Shown here in pieces: positions 15,716 through 24,878 of a stretch of DNA of 64,000 nt. Below the pieces are notes generated by a model. It was given only the letters and a program-made list of their open reading frames with translations. It was not told where the DNA came from and made no database searches. Positions within the stretch are counted from its first letter, which is position 1. Each line of letters begins with the position of its first letter. This DNA is from Bacillus cabrialesii (GTDB taxonomy: Bacteria; Bacillota; Bacilli; Bacillales; Bacillaceae), in assembly GCF_004124315.2 (NCBI RefSeq), contig NZ_CP096889.1:3765001-3829000 (forward strand). Direction: 5' to 3'. Position numbers and translations under genes: made by a program.

Positions 15716-17632
15716 CTAGATACTTCGATTTTTCACCTGTTTGACAAGTTTATCTTTAAAAGTCTGGAAAGGAACGTGTTCACTCTGCTGAATTCCGAAT
15801 TGCCGGACGTTTACCGCACCTTCCTGCTCTTCATGATCTCCAAGAACCAGCACGTACGGGATTTTCTGCACCTGCGACTCTCTGATTTTGTAGCCGAGCT
15901 TCTCATTGCGCTCATCAATGCCGGCTCTCATCCCCAGCTGCTTCAGCTCTGCCTGCACCTTTCTGCAATAGTCCAAGTGAACATGCGATACCGGTATGAT
16001 TTGAACCTGGATTGGTGCGAGCCAGACTGGGAAAGCCCCGCCGAAATGCTCGATCAAAATCCCGAAGAAACGGTCGATTGAGCCGTATACCGCTCTGTGT
16101 ATGACAACAGGACGAACCTTCTCATTGTGTTCATTGATATATGTTAAATCAAATTTTTCAGGCATTTGAAAATCAAGCTGAATTGTCGCGCATTGATGGC
16201 TCCGTTTCAAGGCATCTTTTATGTGAAAATCAATTTTCGGCCCGTAAAACGCCCCATCGCCTTCATTCACCTCATAAGACAGGCCAAGCTCCTCAAGAAC
16301 GTGTGCCAAGGCACGTTCCGATGCTTCCCAAAGGCTGTCATCGCCTAATGAGTCCTCAGGACGAGTCGAAAGCTCAACCGAATAGTCGAATCCGAATGTA
16401 CGATATACCTCATCAATCAGCCGAATCGCTTCTTTGATCTCACTCTCAATCTGATCCTCCCGAACAAAGATATGGGCATCATCCTGGCAAAACGTACGGA
16501 CGCGAAGCATTCCATTTAAAGCACCGCTGTATTCATGGCGATGCACCTGGCCGAATTCCGCCATGCGAATCGGCAGATCCCGATAAGAATAAAGGCTGTT
16601 TTTAAAGATGAGCATGTGGCCCGGGCAATTCATCGGCTTCATTGCGAATCTTGTATCATCAACTTCTGAAAAATACATATTGTCGCGATAATGATCCCAG
16701 TGGCCTGACTGCTCCCATAACCGCTGATTCATCATAAACGGCGTACGCACCTCATCGTAGCCGGCCTTTGTTTGCAGCTCACGCGAGAAGCGTTCCAGCT
16801 CATTGCGGACAATCTGCCCTTTTGGCAAATAAAACGGCATCCCCGGCGCTTCCTCAGAAAACATAAACAGCTCTAATTGTTTGCCCAGCTTGCGATGGTC
16901 TCGTTTTGCCGCCTCTTGCAGCATATGCAGATGCGCATCGAGATCTTTTTTCTTTTGAAACGCAACCCCGTACACCCGCTGCAGGACTTCATTTTCGCTG
17001 TCTCCGCGCCAATACGCGCCTGATACTCTTGTCAGTTTGAAGGCCTTGATCATTCCTGTAGAAGGAAGATGCGGCCCGCGGCACAGGTCAACGAATTCTC
17101 CCTGCTGGTACAGCGTGATAGCCTCCTCGCGCGGTATATCGTTCAAAATCTCCAGCTTAAACGGCTCGCCTTTTTCAGCAAACAGCGCTTTTGCCTCTTC
17201 GTAAGAAACCTCAATTCGTTTGATTTCCAGATTCTCGTTGATAATGTTCTTCATTTCTTTTTCGATGGCCTCTAAGTCTCCAGATGTCAAGCTTTGCTCC
17301 AGTTTCATATCATAGTAGAAGCCGTCTTCTATCACAGGACCCACTCCCAATGACACTTCGCCGTACAGCCGTTTCACCGCTTGAGCCAGCACGTGCGCTG
17401 ATGTGTGGCGAAGCACCTGCAGGCCTTCTTGTGAATCAAGTGTGATAATCGAAAGCTCAGCATCCTCCTCCAGCTTGAAGCTGAGATCAACGAGCCTGCC
17501 ATTGACCCGTCCCGCAGCCGCCTTCTTTTGCAGGCTGGAACTGATAGAGCCAGCTGCTTCTTTGATTGTGATACCTTTCGGATATTCATTAATCTGTCCG
17601 TCTTGAAGCTGAATGTGTACATGTTTACTCAT
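15716..17632 (-). CDS. thrZ: ThrZ, second threonyl-tRNA synthetase
   Basis: Class II threonyl-tRNA synthetase, the inducible paralogue of ThrS. 638 aa from the ATG at 17632 (MSKHVHIQLQDG). The frame continues upstream into the T-box leader, but that part is leader RNA. Domains: TGS (residues 1-62), editing domain with HTSAHVLAQA and a Cys-rich VDLCRGPHLPSTG, catalytic core with MNCPGHMLIF, GLLRVRTF-like GMLRVRTFCQDDAHIF and HRAVYGSIDRFFGIL, then the anticodon-binding domain. It is controlled by three tandem T-box leaders, so it should be made when uncharged tRNA-Thr builds up. Confidence 0.97.
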   Translation of the reverse strand: MSKHVHIQLQDGQINEYPKGITIKEAAGSISSSLQKKAAAGRVNGRLVDLSFKLEEDAELSIITLDSQEGLQVLRHTSAHVLAQAVKRLYGEVSLGVGPVIEDGFYYDMKLEQSLTSGDLEAIEKEMKNIINENLEIKRIEVSYEEAKALFAEKGEPFKLEILNDIPREEAITLYQQGEFVDLCRGPHLPSTGMIKAFKLTRVSGAYWRGDSENEVLQRVYGVAFQKKKDLDAHLHMLQEAAKRDHRKLGKQLELFMFSEEAPGMPFYLPKGQIVRNELERFSRELQTKAGYDEVRTPFMMNQRLWEQSGHWDHYRDNMYFSEVDDTRFAMKPMNCPGHMLIFKNSLYSYRDLPIRMAEFGQVHRHEYSGALNGMLRVRTFCQDDAHIFVREDQIESEIKEAIRLIDEVYRTFGFDYSVELSTRPEDSLGDDSLWEASERALAHVLEELGLSYEVNEGDGAFYGPKIDFHIKDALKRSHQCATIQLDFQMPEKFDLTYINEHNEKVRPVVIHRAVYGSIDRFFGILIEHFGGAFPVWLAPIQVQIIPVSHVHLDYCRKVQAELKQLGMRAGIDERNEKLGYKIRESQVQKIPYVLVLGDHEEQEGAVNVRQFGIQQSEHVPFQTFKDKLVKQVKNRSI

Positions 17633-17654
17633 TTTTAAACACTCCTTCATTATT

Positions 17655-17908
17655 GTTGTATATAAAAAAACACACCCGTCCCGCTGTAAGGGACGAGTGT
17701 GTGATTTACCCGTGGTTCCACCCAAGTTCCCGACAAACGCTATTTGTCGGCTCGGTGCTGTAACGCAGCAGACGGCATTGGATACTTTTAGTTCCCCAAT
17801 GCTGCTCCAAGGCGGTAAATAATCGTCCTAAGCTGGGAAGCTCTCACCTTTTCCTCCCTCTCTGAAAACCGTAACGATCATTCATGTCCTTTTCTTCGCA
17901 TGTATTTA
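17655..17908 (-). promoter_or_regulatory. thrZ T-box leader, proximal copy
   Basis: Leader next to thrZ. T-box core GGGTGGAACCACGGGT is at about 17708-17725. The terminator CACTCGTCCC, loop, GGGACGGGTGTG, T tract is at 17663-17700. The T-box core can pair with the 5' terminator arm to form the antiterminator when uncharged tRNA-Thr binds. Nearly identical to the middle copy. Confidence 0.92.
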
Positions 17909-18158
17909 AATATAAAAAAACACACCCATCCCTCAAAAAGGGACGAGTGTGTGATTTACCCGTGGTTCCACCCAAATTCCCGACAAACGCTCTGTTTATC
18001 GGCTCGGTGCTATAACGCAGCATAGACGGCATTGGATACTTTTAGTTCCCCAATGCTGCTCCAAGGCGGTAAATGATCATCCTAAGCTGGGAAGCTCTCA
18101 CCTTTTCCTCCCTCTCTGAAAGCCGTAACGATCATTCATGTCCTTTTCTTCGCATGTA
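17909..18158 (-). promoter_or_regulatory. thrZ T-box leader, middle copy
   Basis: Same architecture as the proximal copy, shifted by exactly 250 bp. T-box core at about 17958-17975, terminator at 17913-17950. Differs from the proximal copy by only scattered bases and a few 1-2 nt indels. Confidence 0.92.
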
Positions 18159-18432
18159 TTCAAATAAAAAAAACACATCCATCCCTGTAAAAGGGACGAA
18201 TGTGTTTATCATCCGTGGTTCCACCCAAATTCCCAATCAACACATATGGTGTATCTCGGCTTTAAGGTGCTGTAACGCAGCATGACGGTATCAGATACTT
18301 ATAGTTCCCCGATACGGCTCAAAGGCGGTAAGCTGCTTTCCCTGCGTTAGGAAGATCTCAGCTGTTCTTCCCTCTCTGGAAACCGTAAAAAGCATCTCAT
18401 GTCCTTATCAGTGCCTGTTGTTTCAATAATTT
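18159..18432 (-). promoter_or_regulatory. thrZ T-box leader, distal copy
   Basis: First leader transcribed. T-box core (GGGTGGAACCACGGAT) at about 18210-18227, terminator at 18163-18205. It shares the architecture but is clearly more diverged than the other two in stem I (18330-18400). Confidence 0.9.
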
Positions 18433-18437
18433 TTTAT

Positions 18438-18466
18438 ATCTTACTATATATTCCCACAAAGCGCAA
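18438..18466 (-). promoter_or_regulatory. thrZ SigA promoter
   Basis: Minus strand TTGCGC, 17 nt, TAAGAT. It lies directly upstream of the distal T-box leader and abuts the stop codon of the efflux gene. Confidence 0.65.
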
Positions 18467-19876
18467 TCAGTGATTTATATTTTTTTCTGGCGCAGCAGTC
18501 CCGTTATGGGCAGCCAGAAACAGCCATACAAGCAATGCGGCGAGGCTGTACGCCGCTCCCATCATCAAAAACGTAAATCCGGCACCGGCGTACCAAGTGG
18601 CGGACAGATGAATGATCACCCCGGAAACCGCTACGCCGACTAAGGCTCCGATTTGCCTGTTGGCATTCAAAGCCGCGCCGGCGATATTCGCATGCTTTTG
18701 TCCGGCAGCCTGCATGATGACAGTTGTCATGGCAGGAACTGTAATGCCGGTGCCAAGGTTCATAACAGACATCAAGGCCGCCAGCTGCCAATAAGGAAAA
18801 TCAGGAGAAACAAGCACAAACAACAGCAATGCCATGATACAGCTGACCGCCATTGACACAAACATAAGCTGTCCGGCTTCAAAACGATTCGCCAGACGGG
18901 CAAACAGCAGATTGCCGATCACAAAGACCGCCATCATCGGCAGCAGCTCAACACCGGCCATAAAGGAGCTTGCGCCTCGTGCTTCCTGCAAAAAAAGGCT
19001 CAGCATAAACATGCCGCCGAAAAGGGAAAAATTCAGCAAAAACCCGACGAATTGAGCAGCTGAGAATCGCCCGTTTTTATATAAGGACGCTGGCAGAATC
19101 GATGTTTCGGCAGAGATTTCCCGCAGCAAGAACAGCACTAATGCCAAAACCGCCGCCGCGAATGCACCAAGAATTACGGGCGAGCGCCAGCCCGCAGAAG
19201 GCCCCTGTATCAAGGCAAAGGAAAGAAACCCGAGAGCCGCCATTCCGAGCATATGCCCTGTGATGTTCACACGGTTGCTTTTTCCCGGCACGCGGACGAG
19301 TATTCGGTAAGCTGAAATGAGCGCAGCAGCCCCTAACGGCACATTGATCAGAAAAATACTCTGCCAGCCTGCCGCCTGTACCAGCACACCGCCGATAAAG
19401 GGCCCAAGGCCTGAAGCGGCGGAAACAAGAGCGGCCCACAATCCAAACATGCGCGCCCGCACCCGCTCATCTGGGTAAGAGGCCGCCAAAAGGCTGAGTG
19501 AGCTTGGCATAAACAAAGCCGCGCCAATTCCCTGCATGAGACGTCCGGCAATCAGCATCTGGCCGTTAATGGATGCGGCGCATAGGCAGGAGGCCAGGAC
19601 AAAAACAGCCAAGCCCAGTATATATATCGCCTTCGAGCCGAAGCGGTCTGCCAAGGCCCCGCCTGCCAGCAGAAGCGACGCAAAAGTAAGGATGTACCCG
19701 TCCACAACCCACGTCACACCTGAAAGTGACATCGAAAGAGCGCTTTTCATATCAGCCATCGCCACATTCACAACGGTTACATCAAGAGTAGCCATGAGAA
19801 AACCAAGAGCGAGCACGATCAGTACGGATATTCCTGTTGATGAATCTGTTTTGTGTAAAGATCCGCTGTTTTTCAT
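18467..19876 (-). CDS. mmr: Mmr-like DHA2 family drug efflux transporter (14 TM)
   Basis: Proton-driven multidrug exporter of the major facilitator superfamily. Corresponds to mmr, annotated as methylenomycin A resistance in B. subtilis. 469 aa from the ATG at 19876. Fourteen hydrophobic segments; motif D1 LDVTVVNVAM near residue 33, motif A GGALADRFGSKAIY near 72 and motif C GLGPFIGGVL near 155. The ATG overlaps the stop of the upstream Rrf2-type regulator gene (ATGA), so the pump and regulator are translationally coupled. The substrate cannot be read from sequence. Confidence 0.82.
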   Translation of the reverse strand: MKNSGSLHKTDSSTGISVLIVLALGFLMATLDVTVVNVAMADMKSALSMSLSGVTWVVDGYILTFASLLLAGGALADRFGSKAIYILGLAVFVLASCLCAASINGQMLIAGRLMQGIGAALFMPSSLSLLAASYPDERVRARMFGLWAALVSAASGLGPFIGGVLVQAAGWQSIFLINVPLGAAALISAYRILVRVPGKSNRVNITGHMLGMAALGFLSFALIQGPSAGWRSPVILGAFAAAVLALVLFLLREISAETSILPASLYKNGRFSAAQFVGFLLNFSLFGGMFMLSLFLQEARGASSFMAGVELLPMMAVFVIGNLLFARLANRFEAGQLMFVSMAVSCIMALLLFVLVSPDFPYWQLAALMSVMNLGTGITVPAMTTVIMQAAGQKHANIAGAALNANRQIGALVGVAVSGVIIHLSATWYAGAGFTFLMMGAAYSLAALLVWLFLAAHNGTAAPEKNINH

Positions 19877-20346
19877 TGCAATTGCCCTTTCATTTGCTCG
19901 TTTACCCAATCATCTATTTTTTCAAGATCATATAGTTCCCCGACTCTGTCCATGACTTGCTGCAAGGATTCTTCTCTCATGAGATTGGCCCATTTATCCT
20001 CGATTTCCCCCATGACTGTCTCCAGCACACAGCTGCTTTCACCCTCGAATACGGATTGCAGGAGGCCTTTTCCCTGATACATCGAACCTCTGCCTTCCAC
20101 CGCCTGATAAACATCATAGAGTGTGATATCCGTCAAAGGCTTCGTAAGGGTAAAACCGCCCTTCGTCCCCGGTATGGATTCTGCCAAACCGGCCTGTACC
20201 AACGTTCTCATCAGCTTCTTCAAATAAGACGGAGACACGCGTAAACGCTGGCTGATTGCCTCTGACGTTAAAGAAGACTGTACGGGCAGCCGTGACAACA
20301 ATAGCAGCACAGAAACCGCCTGCTCCATCCCTGATTTCATTTTCAT
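19873..20346 (-). CDS. ywgB: Rrf2-family transcriptional regulator next to the efflux pump
   Basis: 157 aa from the ATG at 20346 with AGGAG 8 nt upstream; the open frame starts 14 codons earlier but without a ribosome-binding site. Rrf2-type winged helix: SSLTSEAISQRLRVSPSYLK and KKLMRTLVQAGLAESIPGTK (residues 25-65). The C-terminal half has a single Cys (SSCVLETVMG), not the three-Cys Fe-S cluster of IscR/NsrR. The regulator most likely controls its own promoter and the pump. Confidence 0.8.
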   Translation of the reverse strand: MKMKSGMEQAVSVLLLLSRLPVQSSLTSEAISQRLRVSPSYLKKLMRTLVQAGLAESIPGTKGGFTLTKPLTDITLYDVYQAVEGRGSMYQGKGLLQSVFEGESSCVLETVMGEIEDKWANLMREESLQQVMDRVGELYDLEKIDDWVNEQMKGQLQ

Positions 20347-20370
20347 CCTATTCACTCCTGATTCATTATA

Positions 20371-20413
20371 GATAACTATTATCCACAATATATCCCTTAG
20401 AAGCTTATGTCAA
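20371..20413 (-). promoter_or_regulatory. ywgB-mmr SigA promoter with overlapping dyad
   Basis: Minus strand TTGACA (20408-20413), 17 nt, TATTGT (20385-20390). Just downstream is GATAATAGTTATC (20371-20383), with arms GATAA/TTATC, a good candidate operator for the Rrf2 protein. Confidence 0.65.
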
Positions 20414-20452
20414 TAAAAAAAGCAAAAGAAACGGATCATTTCTTTTGCTTAG
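20414..20452 (-). terminator. ywgA terminator
   Basis: Minus strand AAGCAAAAGAAA, loop TGATCCG, TTTCTTTTGCTTTTTTT. Confidence 0.8.
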
Positions 20453-20457
20453 TATGG

Positions 20458-20958
20458 TTAACAAATCTGCTTCAGTTCCTCTATGTATTGAAGCGCTTCG
20501 TCATATTCTTCATTTGTATATTTTTGCTTGCTTTTAATCGTAAAGACTTTTTCTTTCTTTTCCTCGGCCTCAAGCCCATCAAAATAAAGGATCGTGGAAA
20601 CCAGCTCTAAAAACCGAGATGAACGGCTGTTTACACTGTCGATATAGCCTTTGATATCCGGCATATCCAGATCAGCATGGTCTAAAAACGCGGAGCCTGT
20701 CTCAGTCAGCGAATAACGGTATTGAAAGTAGCCGCCCTTTTTTTCCTTCACCTCATGCAGAAATCCAAGGTTGCACAGCTCTTCAATCTGGAGCGTCAGT
20801 TCCTCTGAATACGGTCCGTAAAAGTGAAAATCATATTTCTCATAGAAAGGAAACTGCATTTTCTTTGCGATATAAATCATTTTCTGCAGCTTCTTCCGCC
20901 CGATGATTTCTCCAGAATCCGAGAACACCTTCATCAGTTTTGCATGTTCTTTCAACAA
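20458..20958 (-). CDS. ywgA: YwgA family protein
   Basis: Conserved protein of unknown function, 166 aa, probable TTG start behind GGAGAT. Predominantly helical; begins LKEHAKLMKVFSDSGEIIGR and continues with KKLQKMIYIAKKM, then a winged-helix-like segment EELTLQIEELCNLGFLHEVK followed by KGGYFQYRYSLTETGSAFL. The first part resembles the fold of phage-type DUF4065/SocA proteins, but this is only an impression. It lies 35 nt downstream of ywfO on the same strand and probably shares its transcript. Confidence 0.82.
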   Translation of the reverse strand: MLKEHAKLMKVFSDSGEIIGRKKLQKMIYIAKKMQFPFYEKYDFHFYGPYSEELTLQIEELCNLGFLHEVKEKKGGYFQYRYSLTETGSAFLDHADLDMPDIKGYIDSVNSRSSRFLELVSTILYFDGLEAEEKKEKVFTIKSKQKYTNEEYDEALQYIEELKQIC

Positions 20959-20993
20959 AATCCCGACATCTCCTTTTTCCTTCTTTCCAATTT

Positions 20994-22295
20994 CTATGTC
21001 AGTCCCAGCAGCTGCCGGATTTTCATTTTCGCTTCCGGATGTTCAGAGCCGTCACAAATCAGGTCCTTCGGATAATAAAGCTTGTGGTCCGTCCGCCGCT
21101 TTCCGGAGATCGATTCCACAATAGCCGACTGTCTGGACAGCTCTTTAATTTGGCCGTTTTGCGTCAAGAGATGAATCGGCAGACGCTCCTCTTCCTCTCC
21201 CGGACGGTAAAAATCGTATGGCAGGTCTGAAGAAGAATCGACGACCAAATAATAACTCGGATCGATTCCCGCCTCTTTGAACAATGAAGTCAGCTCAAAA
21301 TAAGCCGACATTTCTTCATTCGGATTGAATTCAACGTATTGGAACAGCTGGCGGTTAATGAATCTGCGGCACAAATCGGATAAAATCGCGTCTTCTTCAT
21401 CCTCCCAGGCCTGGAAGTAATACAAAATAATAGATTCATCCAGCTTTACATAATCCTCCAGTGTCAATTTCCCTTCAAAAATAGAATAGAAATGAACCGG
21501 AGCGTGAGTGAAGACATAGCCTTCATCGTGCAGCTGCTTCGCCCTGTGAAGAATCTTCGTTAATATGACCTCCGCGCTTCTTGTCACAGGATGGAAATAC
21601 ACCTGCCAGTACATTTGATAGCGGCTCATGATATAGTCTTCGACAGCATGCATCCCGCTTTCTTTAATGACGATCTGATCCTCGCGCGGGCGCATCACCC
21701 GAAGAATCCGCTCCATATCAAAATGGCCGTAGCTGACGCCCGTATAATAAGCGTCGCGCTGCAGGTAATCCATGCGGTCCGCGTCTATCTGACTCGAGAT
21801 CAGGCTGACCACTTGCTTGTTTTTATATGTTTTGGCAATGACTTCAGCAACATCCTGCGGGAAACTAGGGCTCACTTTTCTGAGCACCTGATTGACCTCC
21901 GTGTCTCCCAGGATGATATCTCTTGTAAAATCTTCATGGTCAAGGTGAAAGACTTTTTCAAATGAATGCGAAAACGGCCCGTGCCCGAGATCATGAAGCA
22001 GCGCCGCGGCCAAACAGAGTTCGCGCTCACTGTCATCCCATTCAGGGCGGCCTTTAAAGACGTCATCAACCATTCTCCTGACAATTTCATAGACACCGAG
22101 AGAATGATTGAACCGGCTGTGCTCAGCGCCATGGAACGTCAAATACGTCGTGCCGAGCTGCTTAATTCTGCGGAGACGCTGAAATTCGCGGGTACCGATC
22201 AAATCCCATATCAGCTTGTCCCGAACATGAACATAGCGGTGCACCGGATCTTTAAACACTTTTTCTTCTGATAATTTTCCATTTGGATACGCCAT
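20994..22295 (-). CDS. ywfO: YwfO, HD-domain phosphohydrolase (dGTPase-like)
   Basis: 433 aa from the ATG at 22295 (MAYPNGKL), which is better spaced to GAGGG than the ATG two codons earlier. The SAMHD1/dGTPase-type HD domain is near residues 50-180, with ahead HSRFNHSLG, then LLHDLGHGPFSHSFEK (HD pair) and DADRMDYLQRDAYYTG (distal Asp). The substrate is probably a (d)NTP; I cannot tell which. The C-terminal third is family-specific. Confidence 0.85.
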   Translation of the reverse strand: MAYPNGKLSEEKVFKDPVHRYVHVRDKLIWDLIGTREFQRLRRIKQLGTTYLTFHGAEHSRFNHSLGVYEIVRRMVDDVFKGRPEWDDSERELCLAAALLHDLGHGPFSHSFEKVFHLDHEDFTRDIILGDTEVNQVLRKVSPSFPQDVAEVIAKTYKNKQVVSLISSQIDADRMDYLQRDAYYTGVSYGHFDMERILRVMRPREDQIVIKESGMHAVEDYIMSRYQMYWQVYFHPVTRSAEVILTKILHRAKQLHDEGYVFTHAPVHFYSIFEGKLTLEDYVKLDESIILYYFQAWEDEEDAILSDLCRRFINRQLFQYVEFNPNEEMSAYFELTSLFKEAGIDPSYYLVVDSSSDLPYDFYRPGEEEERLPIHLLTQNGQIKELSRQSAIVESISGKRRTDHKLYYPKDLICDGSEHPEAKMKIRQLLGLT

Positions 22296-22414
22296 CGTCA
22301 TTCCCTCTTTTTTTTAGCCGTGTTTCTATTATATCGACTCTATTCTTTGAAAACATCCTTGAATTTGCCCGGCGATTTGTTCCATCTTCGCGATAATCAC
22401 ATCATGCGAAGCAA

Positions 22415-22448
22415 AAAAGCCTGGCCTGAAGGCCGAGGCTATGAAAAA
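22415..22448 (-). terminator. ywzC terminator
   Basis: Minus strand AGCCTCGGCC, loop TTCA, GGCCAGGCTTTTTTG. Confidence 0.8.
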
Positions 22449-22455
22449 TAGGTTT

Positions 22456-22680
22456 TTACTTTTTTATTTTCTTTTTTACTTTGTCAATCAGCTCATCCTC
22501 TGTCGGAGCTGACAGCGGACGATTGTTCACAAAAGCAAATGATTTTTTCCGTCCGGGCCCGCAATAAGATTGGCATCCTACCTCAACCTTTGCGTCCGGG
22601 TCCACTTCTTTTAAACGCGGCAGCAATGTTTTGATATTAGTGGCTTGGCAATCATCACACACTCGAAATTCATTAGCCAT
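22456..22680 (-). CDS. ywzC: YwzC, DUF1450 family small protein
   Basis: 74-aa conserved Bacillus protein of unknown function. Two Cys pairs: VCDDCQATN near residue 7 and GCQSYCGPGRKKSFAFVN near residue 35. This is the thioredoxin/ferredoxin-like arrangement typical of the YuzB/YwzC (DUF1450) group. The lysine-rich tail ends KVKKKIKK. The ATG follows a GAAGGGAAGCG site. Confidence 0.85.
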   Translation of the reverse strand: MANEFRVCDDCQATNIKTLLPRLKEVDPDAKVEVGCQSYCGPGRKKSFAFVNNRPLSAPTEDELIDKVKKKIKK

Positions 22681-22831
22681 GACGTACGCTTCCCTTCATT
22701 TCTATGTTCATCTATGTGAATAACCTAAAATCGCTTTTCAAAAAAAATCACATCACTCTTCATTTTACAAGGATTCGACTGTTCCTGCAAGCCGCTCCAT
22801 CCTTCGTATCTCCTATTCTTTCAGCCAACTT

Positions 22832-22861
22832 GTATAAATATTTTCCAAACTGGACATTCTA
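22832..22861 (+). promoter_or_regulatory. SigF-type promoter of rsfA
   Basis: GTATA (22832-22836), 15 nt, GGACATTCTA. This fits the forespore SigF pattern well; rsfA is known to be SigF-dependent. Confidence 0.6.
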
Positions 22862-22894
22862 ATACCACGAAAAGAAAAATGGGAGTTGAGATAA

Positions 22895-23674
22895 ATGACA
22901 AAACAGCGACAAGACGCTTGGTCAGAGGAAAACGATCTGCTTTTAGCCGAAACAGTGCTTCGGCATGTGAGGGAGGGCAGCACTCAGCTGAACGCCTTTG
23001 AAGAAGTCGGCGATAAATTAAACCGGACATCCGCAGCCTGCGGATTCAGATGGAACGCGGTCGTCCGCCATCAATATGAAAAAGCGCTTCAGCTTGCGAA
23101 AAAACAGCGAAAACAAAGGATGCGAGCGCTCGGAAACGGGCAGCCAGCCAAAAAAAGACTATTATATCAGCCTCCTGCGGTCGATCCTGAAATCATTCAA
23201 GAAACCGCTGCAGAGGAGCCGGTTACAACGGATGCCCCATCTGTCGAACATGAACAGCAGCCTTTAATGTCAGGCGAACATATGCCTTTTGTGGATGAAA
23301 GCTTTAAGGAAGAGTTAGCTAGTCTATCACACTTATTGTCTCCTCAAACACCTACAGCTGCGCCTGAGATGACGATGAATGATGTGATCCGCTTCCTGCA
23401 GAATTACGAAGGCAATAACGAGCAATCATCGGCATTGAAAATGGAAAATGAGCGTTTAAAGAAAGAAAATCAGGAATTTCAAAGCAAAATAGAACAGCTT
23501 GAGACAGAAGTACAAAAGCTTGAAAAAGACCAAAAAACGATCCAAGAAGATTATGAAACATTGGTAAAAATTATGAATAGAGCCAGAAAGCTAGTTTTAT
23601 TTGAAGAAGATGAACACGCCTCTCCGTCCTTCAAAATGGACCGGAACGGCAATTTAGAAAAATTAGCGGAATAA
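22895..23674 (+). CDS. rsfA: RsfA, prespore-specific regulator
   Basis: Forespore transcription factor that adjusts the SigF regulon. 259 aa. The N-terminal Myb/SANT-like domain (residues 5-62) has the expected Trp (DAWSEENDLLLAETVLRHV) and a second element CGFRWNAVVRHQYEKALQLA. The middle is a low-complexity linker (residues 85-160). The C-terminal coiled coil (residues 165-230) has heptads KMENERLKKENQEFQSKIEQ. Start: ATG after GGGAGTTGAGATAA. Confidence 0.9.
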   Translation: MTKQRQDAWSEENDLLLAETVLRHVREGSTQLNAFEEVGDKLNRTSAACGFRWNAVVRHQYEKALQLAKKQRKQRMRALGNGQPAKKRLLYQPPAVDPEIIQETAAEEPVTTDAPSVEHEQQPLMSGEHMPFVDESFKEELASLSHLLSPQTPTAAPEMTMNDVIRFLQNYEGNNEQSSALKMENERLKKENQEFQSKIEQLETEVQKLEKDQKTIQEDYETLVKIMNRARKLVLFEEDEHASPSFKMDRNGNLEKLAE

Positions 23675-23680
23675 CTTAGA

Positions 23681-23716
23681 AAAATCCCAAAACGAGCTGC
23701 TGTTTTGGGATTTTCA
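23681..23716. terminator. rsfA terminator
   Basis: AAATCCCAAAAC, loop GAGCTGCT, GTTTTGGGATTTT. Confidence 0.85.
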
Positions 23717-23816
23717 CCATGTACAAAATCCCCTTTCCCATTTAGAAAAGAGGATTTTATCATTTTGCTGCTGTTCCGCTATTCTTGTAAAATAAGGCCA
23801 AGCTTATGCGAATCTA

Positions 23817-24707
23817 TCAAGACATGTGAGCTGCCTCAGCAGTTTTTTGTTTACGGGGCGCAGCGGAAATGACCAGAAGCCCGAGCATCATAAGCACAAT
23901 GCCGAGCCAAGAGGAAAGTGACAGCATTTCCCCTATGAAAAAAACGCCCAGCAATGAGGCCGTCAGCGGTTCAGCTAAAGACAGCGTGACGGCCGCCGAG
24001 GCAGGAATCCCGGATAGCCCTTTCGCAAACAAAAAGTATGCGGCGCATGTTGCAATTAGACCAATGTAAAGACTCGTTCCCAGTCCTCTTGGGGTCAAGA
24101 TCCACGAGATATCAGACTGCCATAAAAGCGGCGTCAGCAAGATGGCGCTGATCATAAAGACAACGGCGGAAGTCGCTCGCGGAGGCTGGGTCTTCATCAT
24201 CGATTTACTGATTAGCGTATAGCCTGCGAAAGAAGCACCCGCTCCAAGCGCCATTAGAACGCCAGCCAGATTAATCCGAATATTTGAACCATCGGAAAAC
24301 AGGAGCCAGCAACCCGCTAGAGCCAATACAGTCGCGATCCACCATGCGTTCCGCGGGCGTTTTTTCAATACGGCCCACTCCATGCTCCCGGCAATGATAG
24401 GCGCACTGCCGATCGCAATCACAGTTCCCACCGCGATTCCCGTTTCTTTTACGGCTGAGAAAAACAGCGGCTGGTAACACGCCATACAAATCGCTGCCGA
24501 TAACACGAGCGGCCATGACCAATTTTTCACGTGAAGCTCCCGGCTGATCCAGACCGCAAGCAGCATGGCGCTTCCTCCTATTAATAACCTGAACGCTCCG
24601 AACGCGAGCGGTGTGGAGTTTTCCGGAGCCATCGTCTGAACGGTTCCCGTGGTTCCCCAGAAAATAGCCGCGATCAGCACAAACAGGCTGTACACATTCC
24701 CTTTCAT
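23817..24707 (-). CDS. ywfM: YwfM, EamA/DMT family transporter
   Basis: Ten-helix drug/metabolite transporter homologue, 296 aa. Two EamA repeats: residues 5-135 (FWGTTGTVQTMAPENSTPLA start of the first) and 150-285. The start is the ATG at 24707 (MKGNVYSLF) with a strong AAAGGGGAGAGG site; the 12 codons upstream are not needed. Substrate unknown. Confidence 0.85.
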   Translation of the reverse strand: MKGNVYSLFVLIAAIFWGTTGTVQTMAPENSTPLAFGAFRLLIGGSAMLLAVWISRELHVKNWSWPLVLSAAICMACYQPLFFSAVKETGIAVGTVIAIGSAPIIAGSMEWAVLKKRPRNAWWIATVLALAGCWLLFSDGSNIRINLAGVLMALGAGASFAGYTLISKSMMKTQPPRATSAVVFMISAILLTPLLWQSDISWILTPRGLGTSLYIGLIATCAAYFLFAKGLSGIPASAAVTLSLAEPLTASLLGVFFIGEMLSLSSWLGIVLMMLGLLVISAAPRKQKTAEAAHMS

Positions 24708-24833
24708 CTGCCTCTCCCCTTTGTATATGGATGCTGATGTCATTTTATCGTTTTTCTGTTTGCAAAAGTTATCCGGATGTAAGAAGGATTTATCTGAAAA
24801 TAAGATTGTTGAGGGATAAAATGCCGCTTAAAA

Positions 24834-24872
24834 TAAAAAATGCATGCCTGCCGGATACGGCTGGCATGCGAG
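24834..24872 (-). terminator. lipL terminator
   Basis: Minus strand GCATGCCAGCC, loop, GGCAGGCATGC followed by a T-rich tract. Confidence 0.8.
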
Positions 24873-24878
24873 GAACGT

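Noticed and set aside
17633..17725. Longer ThrZ start within the same frame
   Set aside because: The extra 31 codons are the T-box and terminator read as protein; the ATG at 17632 gives the family length.
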